Shown here in pieces: positions 45,544 to 55,828 of a stretch of DNA of 64,000 nucleotides. The notes below the pieces were generated by a model. The model had not been told where the DNA came from. It did not search any database and saw nothing but the letters and a program-made list of their open reading frames with translations. The position numbers and the translations under genes were made by a program. Source of the DNA: Pieris napi. Taxonomy: Eukaryota > Arthropoda > Insecta > Lepidoptera > Pieridae. Numbering within the stretch: position 1 is the stretch's first letter; each line of letters begins with the position of its first letter. Where the stretch lies: contig NC_062240.1 in assembly GCF_905475465.1 (NCBI RefSeq), positions 7,083,001 to 7,147,000 of the forward strand, in the 5' to 3' direction.

Positions 45544-47092
45544 GAATATTAATTTTCAATTTAATGTATCCTCTGCCGCCTGTTTGTTTACGCCTATCCT
45601 ATAAACATTAAAATTTAAACCGTCTCAAAAAAATTAAGCCTATTTGAAACTGAGCTTAAGTCTCTAATTGAACAATATTTGTAGGTTTTCCTTCAAGTTG
45701 CAACGGGGGTGTTGCTAGGCTACTCACAACTCACAAATTGGCCTATTATTTCTTAGGCACGTTCATTATCGTCAGGAAATCGTAATTTGTTAAAAAACAT
45801 GTTCATTTTAACAATATGACGGCTTATTTAGGTTCCGTAATATACACGTTCCATATAACACTTTTAATCATGTTGCAAAATATAGCGAAGTTTTTTGTGT
45901 TTAATTTAGTGTGTCTACTGATTATTGTATATAGCTGCTTAGTAGTTAGGCGTTTCTTAAGCCCAATGTGAGATTAGGGCTTCGAGTGAGCCCCAATGGA
46001 TTTTTCGTTCGATATGTAGGTACTATTAACATTTGCTCATACGGTACGGTAAAAATACTATTACTTATGTTACTTGACAGTAATTTAAAAAAAAACCTAA
46101 CTAAATTTCCTCCCAGTTATCTTAGATCCGAAGTATCTTAAGTATCTTAGTAATTACGTCAACCTGTAATTCAGATGAATCAGTGACGATGTTGTTTGTT
46201 TCTTCGGCTCAGTGCGGTTGTGGGGCGGGTGGGCAGCAATTTAAAGAAATATTAAATGGCGTCAGAGCGGTGATATTTAACTTTATGATTATTGCTATAA
46301 TATGTTGCTTGGAACTTTCATATCACAAACATAAAATATTTCATTTTAATGTATTAAGCGAACGTAATACCACGCTGTATGCAAGGTTTTTAAAAGTCAT
46401 TGATTTTACGTGACTATTTTTCTTACCTCTGAAAAAAAAAATATCATTTTTTACACTGTTATTTAAACAGATTAATGGACAAACATTTTATATTTGTTGC
46501 TTAGTTACATCAGGATTTTTTCTGCAATATTCAACATATTGTAGATTATATACATTTTTACAAGATGCAGAAGGTATGTTATGCAGTCTAGCTTTGTTTA
46601 AATTTTTAAATTGTGTGTTTATATATATGGAGAATTTAATTCCTTATAATAGTAGCAACAGAGATATCGCATCGTTTTAATATTACACCGTTGTATTGCA
46701 ACTTACCAGCGCATTCGCTGTCGACTTGTATAACTAACAGACCTTACTATAACCTCTTGCATGCTTTGCGAGCCACGGCAAATAGTTAGTACAAAAGTTA
46801 ATTTTTTATATATTTTATTAAGAATGCGTCAAGTTATGTAGGGTCATTACTATCTGAAAGGTCCAGTACCTGAAAGATTAAGATTCGAACTATACGCTTT
46901 TCAGATTACCAGAAATTGCCTAATCTCCTGAAATGTTAATGAAGACAACTCTCCAAATAGAAACGCTATAAGGGTTTTTTTAAAACAAAAAACTATCCAA
47001 TGAAATCTACTCTTATTAAAGTAAAAGTATTATTTTTACAAATACACAAATGAGTATATTACAAGTTATTAAAATTCACTCTAAGATTTATT
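45544..47092. other. Intergenic, no gene seen
   Basis: AT-rich. The 76-codon frame at 46183-46413 has a small GC-rich start and no domain. Confidence 0.35.
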
Positions 47093-47227
47093 AAAGGTGG
47101 GAGCTTGTACTTTATTGTTTATCAGAATGCCAAATCATAAAATGACTGCTTCACGACTGATTTGAGAGAGACCGCCGATGCGAAAACCGCTGTGTGAGTT
47201 CGTGAAGTGAGTTACAGAATCACAGGG
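47093..47227. mobile_element. FB element, copy 5, single arm
   Basis: Contains the spacer (GGTGGGAGCTTGTACTTTAT) and one complete arm ending TTACAGAATCACAGGG before CAG. It is almost identical to the right half of the copy at 49450-49690. The left arm is wholly missing. Confidence 0.85.
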
Positions 47228-47230
47228 CAG

Positions 47231-47943
47231 TACACACTTACCGATTCCCTCATTAACATACTCACACCAAATTTAATCATTCAGCTCCGGTCTAATAAAC
47301 AAAACCACACGAGGCTAAACTAAAATATCAAAAGTGACTAAAAGCTGGTGGAATTAGTTCGGTGAGACCTCGATCAATCATCATTAGCTGTGCAAACATG
47401 CAAGTCGCTGTCCTTTACAAATAGTATATAAATTATTGGAACACGTGTTACCTTGGTTGGTTTTGGAGCTTATGTAGCTTTCAATAGAACTATGTACTGA
47501 GGTATTGATTTATACTTAATATCACAGACAGACAGTATAATTACCAAACGATATTTGTTTTGCTTTCCGGGTCTATTGTGAAACTTACGGCGTAACTTTA
47601 AAGATTTCATTTTACATAGAAATCCTATGACCTATGTAACGTATTTCAATAGAAGCATCACTTTTACTGAATCATTTTAATAAAATCGAAAAAATAAATA
47701 TGTTAGTTTTGAGGTAAAATTTCACAGTGTATGGGAAAATTTATATTAAGCAAACAATTTATATAATCAGAAATAATTTATTTAATTAAGTATGTATCGG
47801 TGTTATGTAAAGTACTCGGAATTGGTAAAGTATTAAAAAAAACAATAGTGTTGATTATTTATAGTTCAAATAATAACCTATTTTCAAAAAACTTCATCTT
47901 CATACATTATTCCAGTTCACATCGCATTCGCATTTCGGACCAA
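47231..47943. other. Intergenic, nothing recognised
   Basis: AT-rich; no signal. Confidence 0.3.
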
Positions 47944-48095
47944 TGCGACTTAGGGTCCGTAAAGAAAAGAGCATACCAATTCTTAAAAGTCCAGCAACGC
48001 ACTCGTGAGCCCTCTGGCATTGCGAGTGGCCATGGGCGGTGGTATCACTTAATATCAGCCTCCGGCCCGATTGCCCCCTGTTCTAAAAAAAACAT
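47944..48095 (-). repeat. Family T dispersed repeat, copy 7
   Basis: The reverse complement carries AGAACAGGGGGCAATCGGGC, TTAAGTGATACCACCGCCCA, GCCAGAGGGCTCACGAGTGC and CCAATTC/TTAAGAATTGG blocks. The undisturbed AACAGGGGGC here serves as the empty-site reference for the FB insertion at 27838. The 108-codon plus-strand frame through it is not a gene. Confidence 0.72.
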
Positions 48096-49446
48096 TACTA
48101 CTATCATTTTCAGTAATTCAATTTAAGTATACTTCCTTTCTACTATAGAGCATAACATTCATGATGCACAATTAATAATTGTTATTTAAATTGCCTATTT
48201 GTATTGTACAGTGAAGATTATATTAAAATTTAGGTTTGTTTTTTGAGAATAGGTTCATAAACATGTAAATAAACTGTTTTTCGTCAATCATAAACATATA
48301 TTATAAATAGTTTATCATGTATTTTATTTTAAATCGATTGATTCATCCAAAGAAAAAAGGGAATAGTAGCAATTGTAACATGTTGTTCCTGAATACAACA
48401 CTGTAATGAGCGACGCGATAATTATTGTATAAAAAACATATACATATCGATCTATCGATCGCATACATAATTTATTAATATGCACGTTTACAGGATGCAA
48501 TCTGTAATTTAAGTTAATCGTGAACTTGATTAATACAATAAATTATTGACTGATTTTATTTAGAAATGCAACATTTTTAACACTCAGTGACTTCGCACCT
48601 GGAAACAATAATCTTCATTTGAGAATTATAGATACAATTGTAACATAATTTTTATTAGATTTCCGGGCGTTTGTTTTTCAGGACTTTTATTATGCCATTG
48701 CACTTCTTGCAGTTGTAGTGGTGCATCCTTAGTTAAAACCATATTTATAATTGTGAAGTACAATAATTCATTATTTGACGCACATGAGCATGCATTGCGT
48801 TGGGATATGCATTCAAAATTCAAATATTATTTTTGTATGACTATCAGTGATGCAGCCAGGAATACAGGCATGCAGAAAGCCAATCCTTGATATACATCAA
48901 TCTCTTTTCACGTGAAGTTTCTGCGTTTTATTCATCACATCGTCAAGTCATTTACTGTAAAATTGGTTTACCGTTAAGCGGAAATATTGAAAAAGTTATC
49001 GACAATATTTTATGAGTAATGGGTGAGCGTTTTTAAATAAATATAAAACTAACAAAAAGTACAAAGTCGAAACCATATCTCAACGACTCATTCAACACTA
49101 AATAATTCAACAGATTAATGTATTTCAATTTCAATTATAAATTTTAATTATTAATAATAAATACGAAAACAGTGTTAATGCACAGTAAGTATGATTGTCC
49201 AAATTTTGTAGAACTACAGGGTATGAAATTAAAGAACACGTATTTATACTTTTTTATGAACAGACAGAAAGGAGCAAGCGATCTGCTACAAACAAAAGTT
49301 GAAGAAATGGATAGAATAGGTACACCCGTCTCCTACCTCCGATGTCATGTAAAATCAGCTTCTGGTGGTAGTGATGATCACTCTATTAGATCTTGTACTA
49401 CTACCTATGTCTTGTCGAAGTGAGTTCTGCTCATTGACTAGCAAAC
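48096..49446. other. Intergenic, no gene seen
   Basis: AT-rich with a small CGATCTATCGATCG palindrome at about 48447-48460. The 83-codon frame at 49172-49423 has no motif. Confidence 0.35.
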
Positions 49447-49449
49447 CTG

Positions 49450-49690
49450 CCCTGCGATTCTGTAACTCACTTCACGAACTCACACAGCGGTTTTCGCATC
49501 GGCGGTCGCTCTCAAATCAGTCGTGAAGCAGTCATTTTATGATTTGGCATTCTGAAAAGGTGGGAGCTTGCACTTTATTGTTTATCAGAATGCCAAATCA
49601 TAAAATCACTGCTTCACGACTGATTTGAGAGAGACCGCCGATGCGAAAACCGCTGTGTGAGTTCGTGAAGTGAGTTACAGAATCGCAGGG
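49450..49690. mobile_element. FB element, copy 6, complete palindrome
   Basis: 241 bp. The left arm CCCTGCGATTCTGTAACTCA...GATTTGGCATTCTG, spacer AAAAGGTGGGAGCTTGCACT, and a right arm that is its near-perfect inverse. CTG flanks both sides (49447-49449 and 49691-49693). It lies about 1 kb upstream of the first recognised exon of the COQ3-like gene. Confidence 0.92.
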
Positions 49691-49693
49691 CTG

Positions 49694-50480
49694 TAGAGCC
49701 TGTTACCATCGAGAACACGGGCGCGTCCACATAGAAATAACAATGGTGTTCCTCGTGAGTAATTTTAGAACATCAATTTATAATTTTTTATCAAACATTT
49801 GCGGTATAATAATTATCAAATATTACAGAGAATTCATTTGCGTAATTTCCTATATGGGAAAATAGCGAATTAAAATTATTTTGAAACATGCTGTATTCAT
49901 TTTAATTTATGAACGAATACAAAACTTGGCCCTAGTACGTATATAAACGAAGTAACATGTAAAAAATGATTAGTTTTCAATATTAAGTGAGTGTGTTTAA
50001 ACTGTAACGAAAGTAGTCCTCAAATTTCTCAGGTATTCATGTTATATTATTGAATTGTATTGAATGGCTTTTTTATTTGTTAAATAAAACTGAGTCGTAA
50101 ATCCTTAGTTTGATCGAAATATGTTCAATGTTATTATTGTATGTTGCTTACAAACAAGATAACTATAGGGAATAAATTATTTATTGATAATAATGATAAA
50201 TAAGTAGATTTGTATACACAATAATATGTAACACATATATGTTTAATCTCCCGAATGTAAAGGGCTAGGCATAGGGGCTAGGCTGTTTGTCCACCACCTC
50301 CGTCACCGGGACGTCACCGAGAACGAGATTATTTCGAGGTGTTCGAAGTGGGAAGCAAGAAGCACGACATAGATTATGATGGCGAAATATACTTGCGGAG
50401 GCCGAGGCCCACAAGATTATCATCAACAATGACTCATATATTTAATCTCTTATAATAATTTATATAAATAATCTTGCCCG
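49694..50480. other. Upstream region of the COQ3-like gene
   Basis: Mostly AT-rich. A GC-rich piece at 50270-50410 (CACCACCTCCGTCACCGGGA) has no ATG-led frame that fits the next exon's phase. An ATG at 49753 followed four codons later by a good donor (CTC|GTGAGT) could be an untranslated or leader exon, but its phase does not match the COQ3-like frame. No core promoter can be pointed to. Confidence 0.35.
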
Positions 50481-50577
50481 CTCTACGCTCTTGACTTGCG
50501 AACTACAATTAATTTAACTTTTTCTTGACGTTCATAAGTGTACTTGTTTACCTATATGAATAAAGATATTTTGAGAT
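50481..50577 (+). repeat. Family U repeat, partial copy
   Basis: CGCTCTACGCTCTTGACTTG, TTGACGTTCATAAGTGTACT and TTACCTATATGAATAAAGAT match the last half of the family. Confidence 0.62.
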
Positions 50578-50738
50578 GGAGTTTGAGTTAATATTTTTAA
50601 CCATTTTTAGACTACATAGGTGATTAGTATCATTTTTTTTATAAATCTAAAGTTTGCTGTTTTGAACATGAAGCAATTTTTTCTTCGCAGTCAAATTCTG
50701 ATATTTATTTAATCTTCCATTTTTAATGTTCCTTAGAT

Positions 50739-50866
50739 ATGCGTGAACAAATAGTAATGGCGTCCTCCGTAGACGAGGAAGAGGTACACAGACACAGCGA
50801 TCTGATGGATTCCTGGTGGAGCCCAGATGGTGCACTTTGGGGGTTGCAGCTGTTTAACAGCGTCAG
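50739..50866 (+). CDS. coq3: COQ3-like exon A (WW motif)
   Basis: Encodes VDEEEVHRHSDLMDSWW and GLQLFNSV; ends in phase 2 (AG|gtatat), completing Arg with the first base of the next exon. It may begin at 50737 if CCTTAG is an acceptor; a second in-frame ATG is at 50757. Confidence 0.82.
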
Positions 50867-53281
50867 GTATATCCACTTTCTTGTCATTTAAGAAAATACT
50901 TGTTACCCGGTTCGTATTCCAGCCTACAATTAAAAAAATTGGCGCTACAACCTCTTTAGGTCTGGGCCTCAGATTTCTGAATCTGTATCATGATCATTTT
51001 TCAATCTAATAGGCAAGTAGAAGATCAGGAGCTTCCAGTGCCTGACACACGCCGTTTAACTTTTTGGGTCTAAGACATGTCGGTTTCCTCACGATGTTTT
51101 CCTTCACCGTTCGAGCGAATGCTAAATGCGCACATATAAAGAAAGTATATTGGTGCACAGCAGGGGATCGAACCTACGACCTCAGGGATGAGAGTCGCAC
51201 GCTGAAGCTAATAGGCCAACACTGCTCACCAGCCTACAATTATTCAATAAAAAATAACTATACAGTGCATAACAATTATACTATACAATTAATTAAATTT
51301 AATTCGTTTAATTAAGTTATATTAAAATAATTAGAAAGAATGAATAATAATCATATAGAAAAAGCCTATATTCGATGTTTAAAGTATATATCTAAACCGA
51401 TTCTGTCACTTATTGCTTCAATTACGCGCACTTCTCTTGGAATCGCAGTTGAAACTGAATAAACGACGAAAAACTAAGTTTTTTAATGGAATCTCGCTGT
51501 TGGCCTTAAGGGCCTTTACAGCTTGGCTCGGTCTGTTTTGGCGAGGGTAGCTTACTCTCAAACAGCCTGAAAAAAAACCTCCTAAAAATGAGAGTACCTT
51601 TATGTCAATTATTTTTTCTGGAATGTGGTATATCACATTTCAGCTTATTGAAAATGTGATATACTACATTCTAAATAGTGTAAAAATCGAGAAATATTGC
51701 AGTCAACCCGTCTTTGTATATATATATACAAAGATAAATATATACAATGATTTGTAACCCTCCAATGGCGCAGGTCGCAGGCATACTGGGAAACTATTAT
51801 ATATATATACTAAAATATATATATTATATGTGTTAGTATATAATATACCACATATTATAATATACCGCAAAGGCAGATTAATTGTTGATAAAAATTAAAG
51901 ACTGCTTAATGTTTTTTCAGAATACCATTCATGGCAGAAGAATTATTAGCTTCAAGTGGTACAAAACTTACGTCGAAATCTTTAAAGGGCAAAAAGGTTT
52001 TAGAAGTCGGGTGCGGTGGCGGCGTCGTTACGGAGGTAACATTTAAAATATAATTTGATTACAAATCGATATATTTCTATTAAATATATTTTTAAGTACA
52101 TCAGAACAAAAGTAGTGTATAAAACATTCACATGAGTAACTTGAATTCAATTAATGTTTTTTAATAATTTTTAGTAATTAATTTAAAAAAAAACTTTATG
52201 TGTTGTATTATGTAAACAGAATATAGAAATTACATATTTGAAGATCATGCTTCTACAATCTTTCATCCATCCTCAAAGTAAACAATATTATAATGATCAT
52301 TATTATACAGGTAAAAGCTGAATTTTTCCAAGCAGGTTTCATTAATTTTACACAAGCACAAACATATCATATTAAAAAACAATTTTGATTTGATGATTTG
52401 CATTATAACGTTCGATATGTCTTAGGAGTTCGCAAAACTTGGTGCCGAGGTGACGGGAGTGGACCCTAGCCCTCTTTTAATAGGTCTAGCAAAGGAACAT
52501 AGTAAGGTCGACGAAGTAGTTGCTGCCAATAAACCGACATACCTCAACACTACTATAGAGGTAAATGATGAAAATATTGTGTATGATCTCAACGCGAATG
52601 AATTTAAAAAAACATCAATTTTAAAATAAAAGCTGTTCTTTGGATATAATATACAATTCATCATAGATTTGTTTTTCAGGAACATTCAAAACTGTTCCCA
52701 AACCACTATGACGCAGTAGTAGCGTCGGAGGTGGTGGAACATGTGGCCAATTTAGACGTCTTTCTAGAAAGCTGCGTATCGGCTCTGAAACCGGGTGGAA
52801 AGATGTTCATCACGTCCCCAAACAGAACTCGCCTGGCACAATTCTGCATAATGGTTCTGGGGGCGCTGACGATCATACCAATACATCTTATGACCTATTC
52901 TAAATTTAGGAAGCCTAGTGAAATCTCGGCCATATTGGAGAGAAGTAAGCTTTAGTAGTTTTTGGTAGACATTTATGTTATGAAGATGAATAATAATTAG
53001 TTTGGTTTAACGCGCATCACTCAGGAATTACTGGTTCATTTATATAATGGCGACGAAAATAATGCGTGTGAACTAGCACAGATAGTTAAAAATAACGCCC
53101 ATTTACTAAAACAGCTTTCGTTTCATTATTAAAAAAAAATCTTTATGTTCTTGCAGATAACTGTAGAGTGGACAAAGTGAAGGGTTTGTTCTATTTGCCT
53201 TTCATACACAAGTTAATTTGGGTGTTCTTCAATAGCGTGTGGTACGCAATGGCAGCTACTAAACAAGGACATGCAACCTAA
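50739..53281 (+). CDS. coq3: COQ3-like ubiquinone-biosynthesis O-methyltransferase, five exons
   Basis: Spliced frame of 255 residues from exons 50739-50866, 51921-52035, 52426-52560, 52680-52944 and 53157-53281. All introns are GT-AG and all phases agree. COQ3 transfers methyl groups from S-adenosylmethionine to the hydroxyls of coenzyme Q precursors at the mitochondrial inner membrane. Visible features: the family's N-terminal VDEEEV...DSWWSPDG (11-31) and QLFNSVRIPF (37-46); SAM motif I VLEVGCGGG (69-77); acidic residue after strand 2, TGVDPS (91-96); DAVVASEVVEHV (137-148); LKPGGKMFIT (162-171); C-terminal LFYLPF...WYAMAATK (225-250). COQ3 proteins usually have a longer mitochondrial leader; only ten residues precede VDEEEV here, so a further 5' exon probably exists and the ATG at 50739 is provisional. 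In-frame TAA upstream and an AG at 50735-50736 fit a splice acceptor. Intron 1 carries a SINE. Confidence 0.88.
50932..51228 (-). mobile_element. SINE inserted in intron 1 of the COQ3-like gene
   Basis: Near-complete copy on the minus strand: 5' end TGAGCAGTGTTGGCC, box B region CGTAGGTTCGATCC, CCTTCACCGTTCGAGCGAAT in plus-strand text, and the T-rich 3' end. Perfect 13-bp duplication CCAGCCTACAATT at 50919-50931 and 51229-51241. It lies antisense to the host gene, 52 bp after exon A's donor region. Confidence 0.92.
51242..51920. other. Rest of COQ3-like intron 1
   Basis: AT-rich intron sequence with the hairpin above and a TATATATATATAC-rich tract at 51715-51850. The minus-strand frame at 51418-51636 has no motif. 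Confidence 0.5.
51621..51671. repeat. 20-bp hairpin in intron 1 of the COQ3-like gene
   Basis: GAATGTGGTATATCACATTT (51621-51640) pairs along its whole length with AAATGTGATATACTACATTC (51652-51671), with one G-T pair and an 11-nt loop. It is short for a typical pre-miRNA but stable; it may equally be a small foldback element. Confidence 0.7.
51921..52035 (+). CDS. coq3: COQ3-like exon B (SAM motif I)
   Basis: Acceptor TTTTTTCAG and donor GAG|gtaaca. Encodes IPFMAEELL and VLEVGCGGGVVTE, the glycine-rich loop that binds S-adenosylmethionine. Confidence 0.9.
52426..52560 (+). CDS. coq3: COQ3-like exon C
   Basis: Forty-five codons in phase 0, encoding EFAKLGAEVTGVDPSPLLIG. The Asp of GVDPS is the expected ribose-binding acidic residue. 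The acceptor is TAGGAG; use of the second AG would drop one Glu without changing frame. Confidence 0.88.
52680..52944 (+). CDS. coq3: COQ3-like exon D (methyltransferase core)
   Basis: Acceptor TTTTTCAG, donor A|gtaagc. Encodes DAVVASEVVEHV, LKPGGKMFITSPNRT and KFRKPSEISAILER. Most COQ3 proteins have INKT where this reads PNRT. Confidence 0.9.
53157..53281 (+). CDS. coq3: COQ3-like terminal exon
   Basis: Acceptor TTCTTGCAG. Encodes NNCRVDKVKGLFYLPF and the end KQGHAT followed by TAA. Hydrophobic/aromatic content (LIWVFFNSVWYA) fits the membrane-associated COQ3 C-terminus. Confidence 0.88.
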
Positions 53282-53505
53282 TTATGCAAATCATGGGAAT
53301 AATTTTGTTATTGTGATACCGTCTTTTGTTTTTGATTGAAAACCTATCAATGTCATATTTAAATTTAATGAACAAAATGTTTAATTGTATTGTTTTCTTA
53401 TAGCTGAATATATGTATAATGATAAACAACTAATTGATAAGCAAATTGGGACAGAAATATATATATTAAATGTGACGTGCTAAAAAATAAGTTGATATGA
53501 TCACT

Positions 53506-53511
53506 AATAAA
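53506..53511 (+). terminator. Candidate polyadenylation signal of the COQ3-like gene
   Basis: AATAAA about 225 bp after the stop codon, followed by a T-rich stretch (CCTTTTTTGATTAATAAA) about 30 bp on. Other AATAAA-like hexamers lie nearby, so the exact site is uncertain. Confidence 0.45.
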
Positions 53512-54928
53512 GATAAGTTAAGTAAATCAGGTTCGACCTTTTTTGATTAATAAAAGCTATTTAAGAAAAGCTATATTGATTTCAAATCATTAACCCAAAA
53601 GAAAACTGAAACTGAGAACAAGAATTTGAGTCATAAACTATAGACTTAAAAATTACTTCAAAACGCTTTTGCCAATGTAAGGTCTACACATTAGTTACAG
53701 CACACTTAAGTGATAGCCCCAATCACAATAAGTGGATTACCACAGTAGATAATTACTGTAATGTACAAACTCGAAGTACGTAATTCAATTATAACAGTGT
53801 CAATCCATACTTAATTTAGGGTTTTAATAAAGGTTGAAAGATCAACGTACAATTCTAAATATTTTACAAACATATTTCATTTACATATAATCTAATTAAT
53901 ATGAAGTGTGATGAGAACCAATGGGCATATGAATCGTCTAACATCGAACTAACGAGTGGAGATTGTTGCAGAATGTTGAGAAGGGAGAAATAAACTGGTC
54001 AATGATAGATAAATTATAGTTTACGTAATTTGATTTTATTGTATTAATTCTCAAGCATTACACGTGTTAAAATGAGGGCAATCAAACACTTATGAAAATG
54101 TATTAGAAAATTACATGAAACTTAAGAAAGCCGAGTCATTTTTTATCACAGTTTTGAGATGTACATGAATAATAATTATCCTGTGGTTGCATAATAAGGA
54201 CACTTAGTATGGATGTTGGCATTAGATTGGAGGTCTCTTTCATTGTTTTTATTTTTATAGACAAATAGGTAATTATTATTTTATCTTCTAAGACATACCG
54301 GTTTTTTCGTTTACGGTATGAGCAAGTGCATACATACAAAAAATCAAACAGCCAAGTGAGAGAGAGCGTTTACACAACGTTGAGATACTCATGCTCAAAT
54401 CCCTTTACCAGTGTAAAATAAATCCAAAACTTTATATCATTATAAACAGCGTAGTTAGCTTATGCCACTTTACTTCTAAAAATTTACAAAAAGTAATATT
54501 ACATAGACTTGGAATCGATTAATATGAAACAATAGCTTGTATAGTCATGACTTTTTTTGAATGAATATTCAGAGTAGCACCGATAACCTTTAACTTCCTT
54601 TAACGTCGCCGGTTTTTATATTCAATTTTGATAAATTTCTTTCAATATGCGTAACGCTGATGTCGCAACCTTGGGAACGCGCCGTACACTGACATTGCGA
54701 CAGGCGAGGTGCTGTCCGGAACTTAGTCTAAGTACAAAAAAGTTTTAAATAAAAAAGATGGCAATTATTATTATCTATAAAAATCATCTCTACAATTTTT
54801 GTCGTACGATGCGCAGTTCGCGAGATATTCGACAAAACGCGGCTGAAGCGAACCGTAAGTCATGACGCCAACTTGGATTTACATTCAGGAGACACCCTTG
54901 AATATATAAAAAAAAAAAAATCCGTACT
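53512..54928. other. Intergenic, nothing recognised
   Basis: AT-rich sequence downstream of the gene. The 54660-54720 patch is GC-richer (GGAACGCGCCGTACACTGAC) without a frame. Confidence 0.4.
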
Positions 54929-54931
54929 TTA

Positions 54932-55232
54932 TGCCTTGATCACACGGACCGAGCAAACCGGCGAGACAATACTCTCGGTCGAGTACTCGGTACGTATAAA
55001 CATAGCGCCGAGTGCTCGGCCGAGCGCTCTAATGAAAAGTAATTTTCTAAGGAATGAGTAACTTTGTATATTTTCTAATTATCTTTTTTTCGATCCATCT
55101 TGTCCGAATTGTAGTCTCAATAGAACTGAATGATTTCAAAATGTGTGTGAACAGCTACTCGCTTACTACACTGTCTCGGCCGAGAACCATTTTACTGTCT
55201 CGCCGGTTTGCTCGGTACGTGTGATCAAGGCA
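54932..55232. mobile_element. 301-bp MITE with TTA duplication
   Basis: Terminal repeats TGCCTTGATCACACG and CGTGTGATCAAGGCA, continuing through GAGCAAACCGGCGAGACA and its inverse, about 37 bp in all. TTA flanks both ends (54929-54931 and 55233-55235), as in PIF/Harbinger elements. The interior adds further inverted CTCGGCCGAG motifs. No coding capacity. The 62-codon frame at 54873-55061 runs through it and is not a gene. Confidence 0.85.
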
Positions 55233-55764
55233 TTAGTACGTTGCATTACGAACCTACTGTTTCGGTTGGGGCGCTTGGACTAACTTCAATGTTGAGTTTT
55301 TGTACCGCTTGATCCTTAGCGACATCATTTCTAACTATATAAATGTAACGATGTACGCGGTAAGGGTTCCTTTTTCTATTTTCGAGGTTGTATAAACAGA
55401 AGAAAGAATAAATATGTATTTTATATCATGTTTGACTTTGATGCCTGAAGGTGCATAATATTACAGTTGAGAATACTTTTATATTCTTGTCTCATAAAAC
55501 ACAGTTTAAATTTTATAATAAAATCAATGTTACAAGTTTCAAATAATGTTCAATACGTCAAAATGATAATTGTCAAAGTGGAAGTACAATACATAATTCA
55601 GCGGGAAACTTTGCGGCTCCGTATGATTTGCGCAAAGTGAAACAGTTACTGAAAGTTACACAACTTTTCTAACATTTTTAGAGTGGTTTGGGAAGTTTCA
55701 TACATTTCTTATATTTTTAGAAAATATGTTTGAATATAGTAATTTAAATATGCACGAACATAAA

Positions 55765-55828
55765 TACGTATATCGAAAACAATAACTCATTAAAACGATT
55801 TAATACGTTATTGTTTTCGATATACGTA
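55765..55828. repeat. Perfect 22-bp inverted repeat with a 20-nt spacer
   Basis: 55765-55786 (TACGTATATCGAAAACAATA plus AC) is the exact inverse of 55807-55828. It stands alone in AT-rich sequence with no flanking duplication seen. Confidence 0.75.

Noticed and set aside
47800..48126. A 108-codon plus-strand frame.
   Set aside because: Most of it is an antisense family T repeat copy.
49753..49764. Leader exon for the COQ3-like gene (ATG four codons before GTGAGT).
   Set aside because: Its phase 0 end does not fit the phase 1 needed by the next exon; at most an untranslated exon.
52422..52685. An 87-codon minus-strand frame across COQ3-like exon C and intron 3.
   Set aside because: It overlaps two well-supported plus-strand exons and has no homology I can see.
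52731..52955. A single-exon plus-strand frame starting MVEHVANLDVF.
   Set aside because: It is only the middle of COQ3-like exon D read into the intron; the ATG is created by starting inside GVVASEVVEHV-type sequence.
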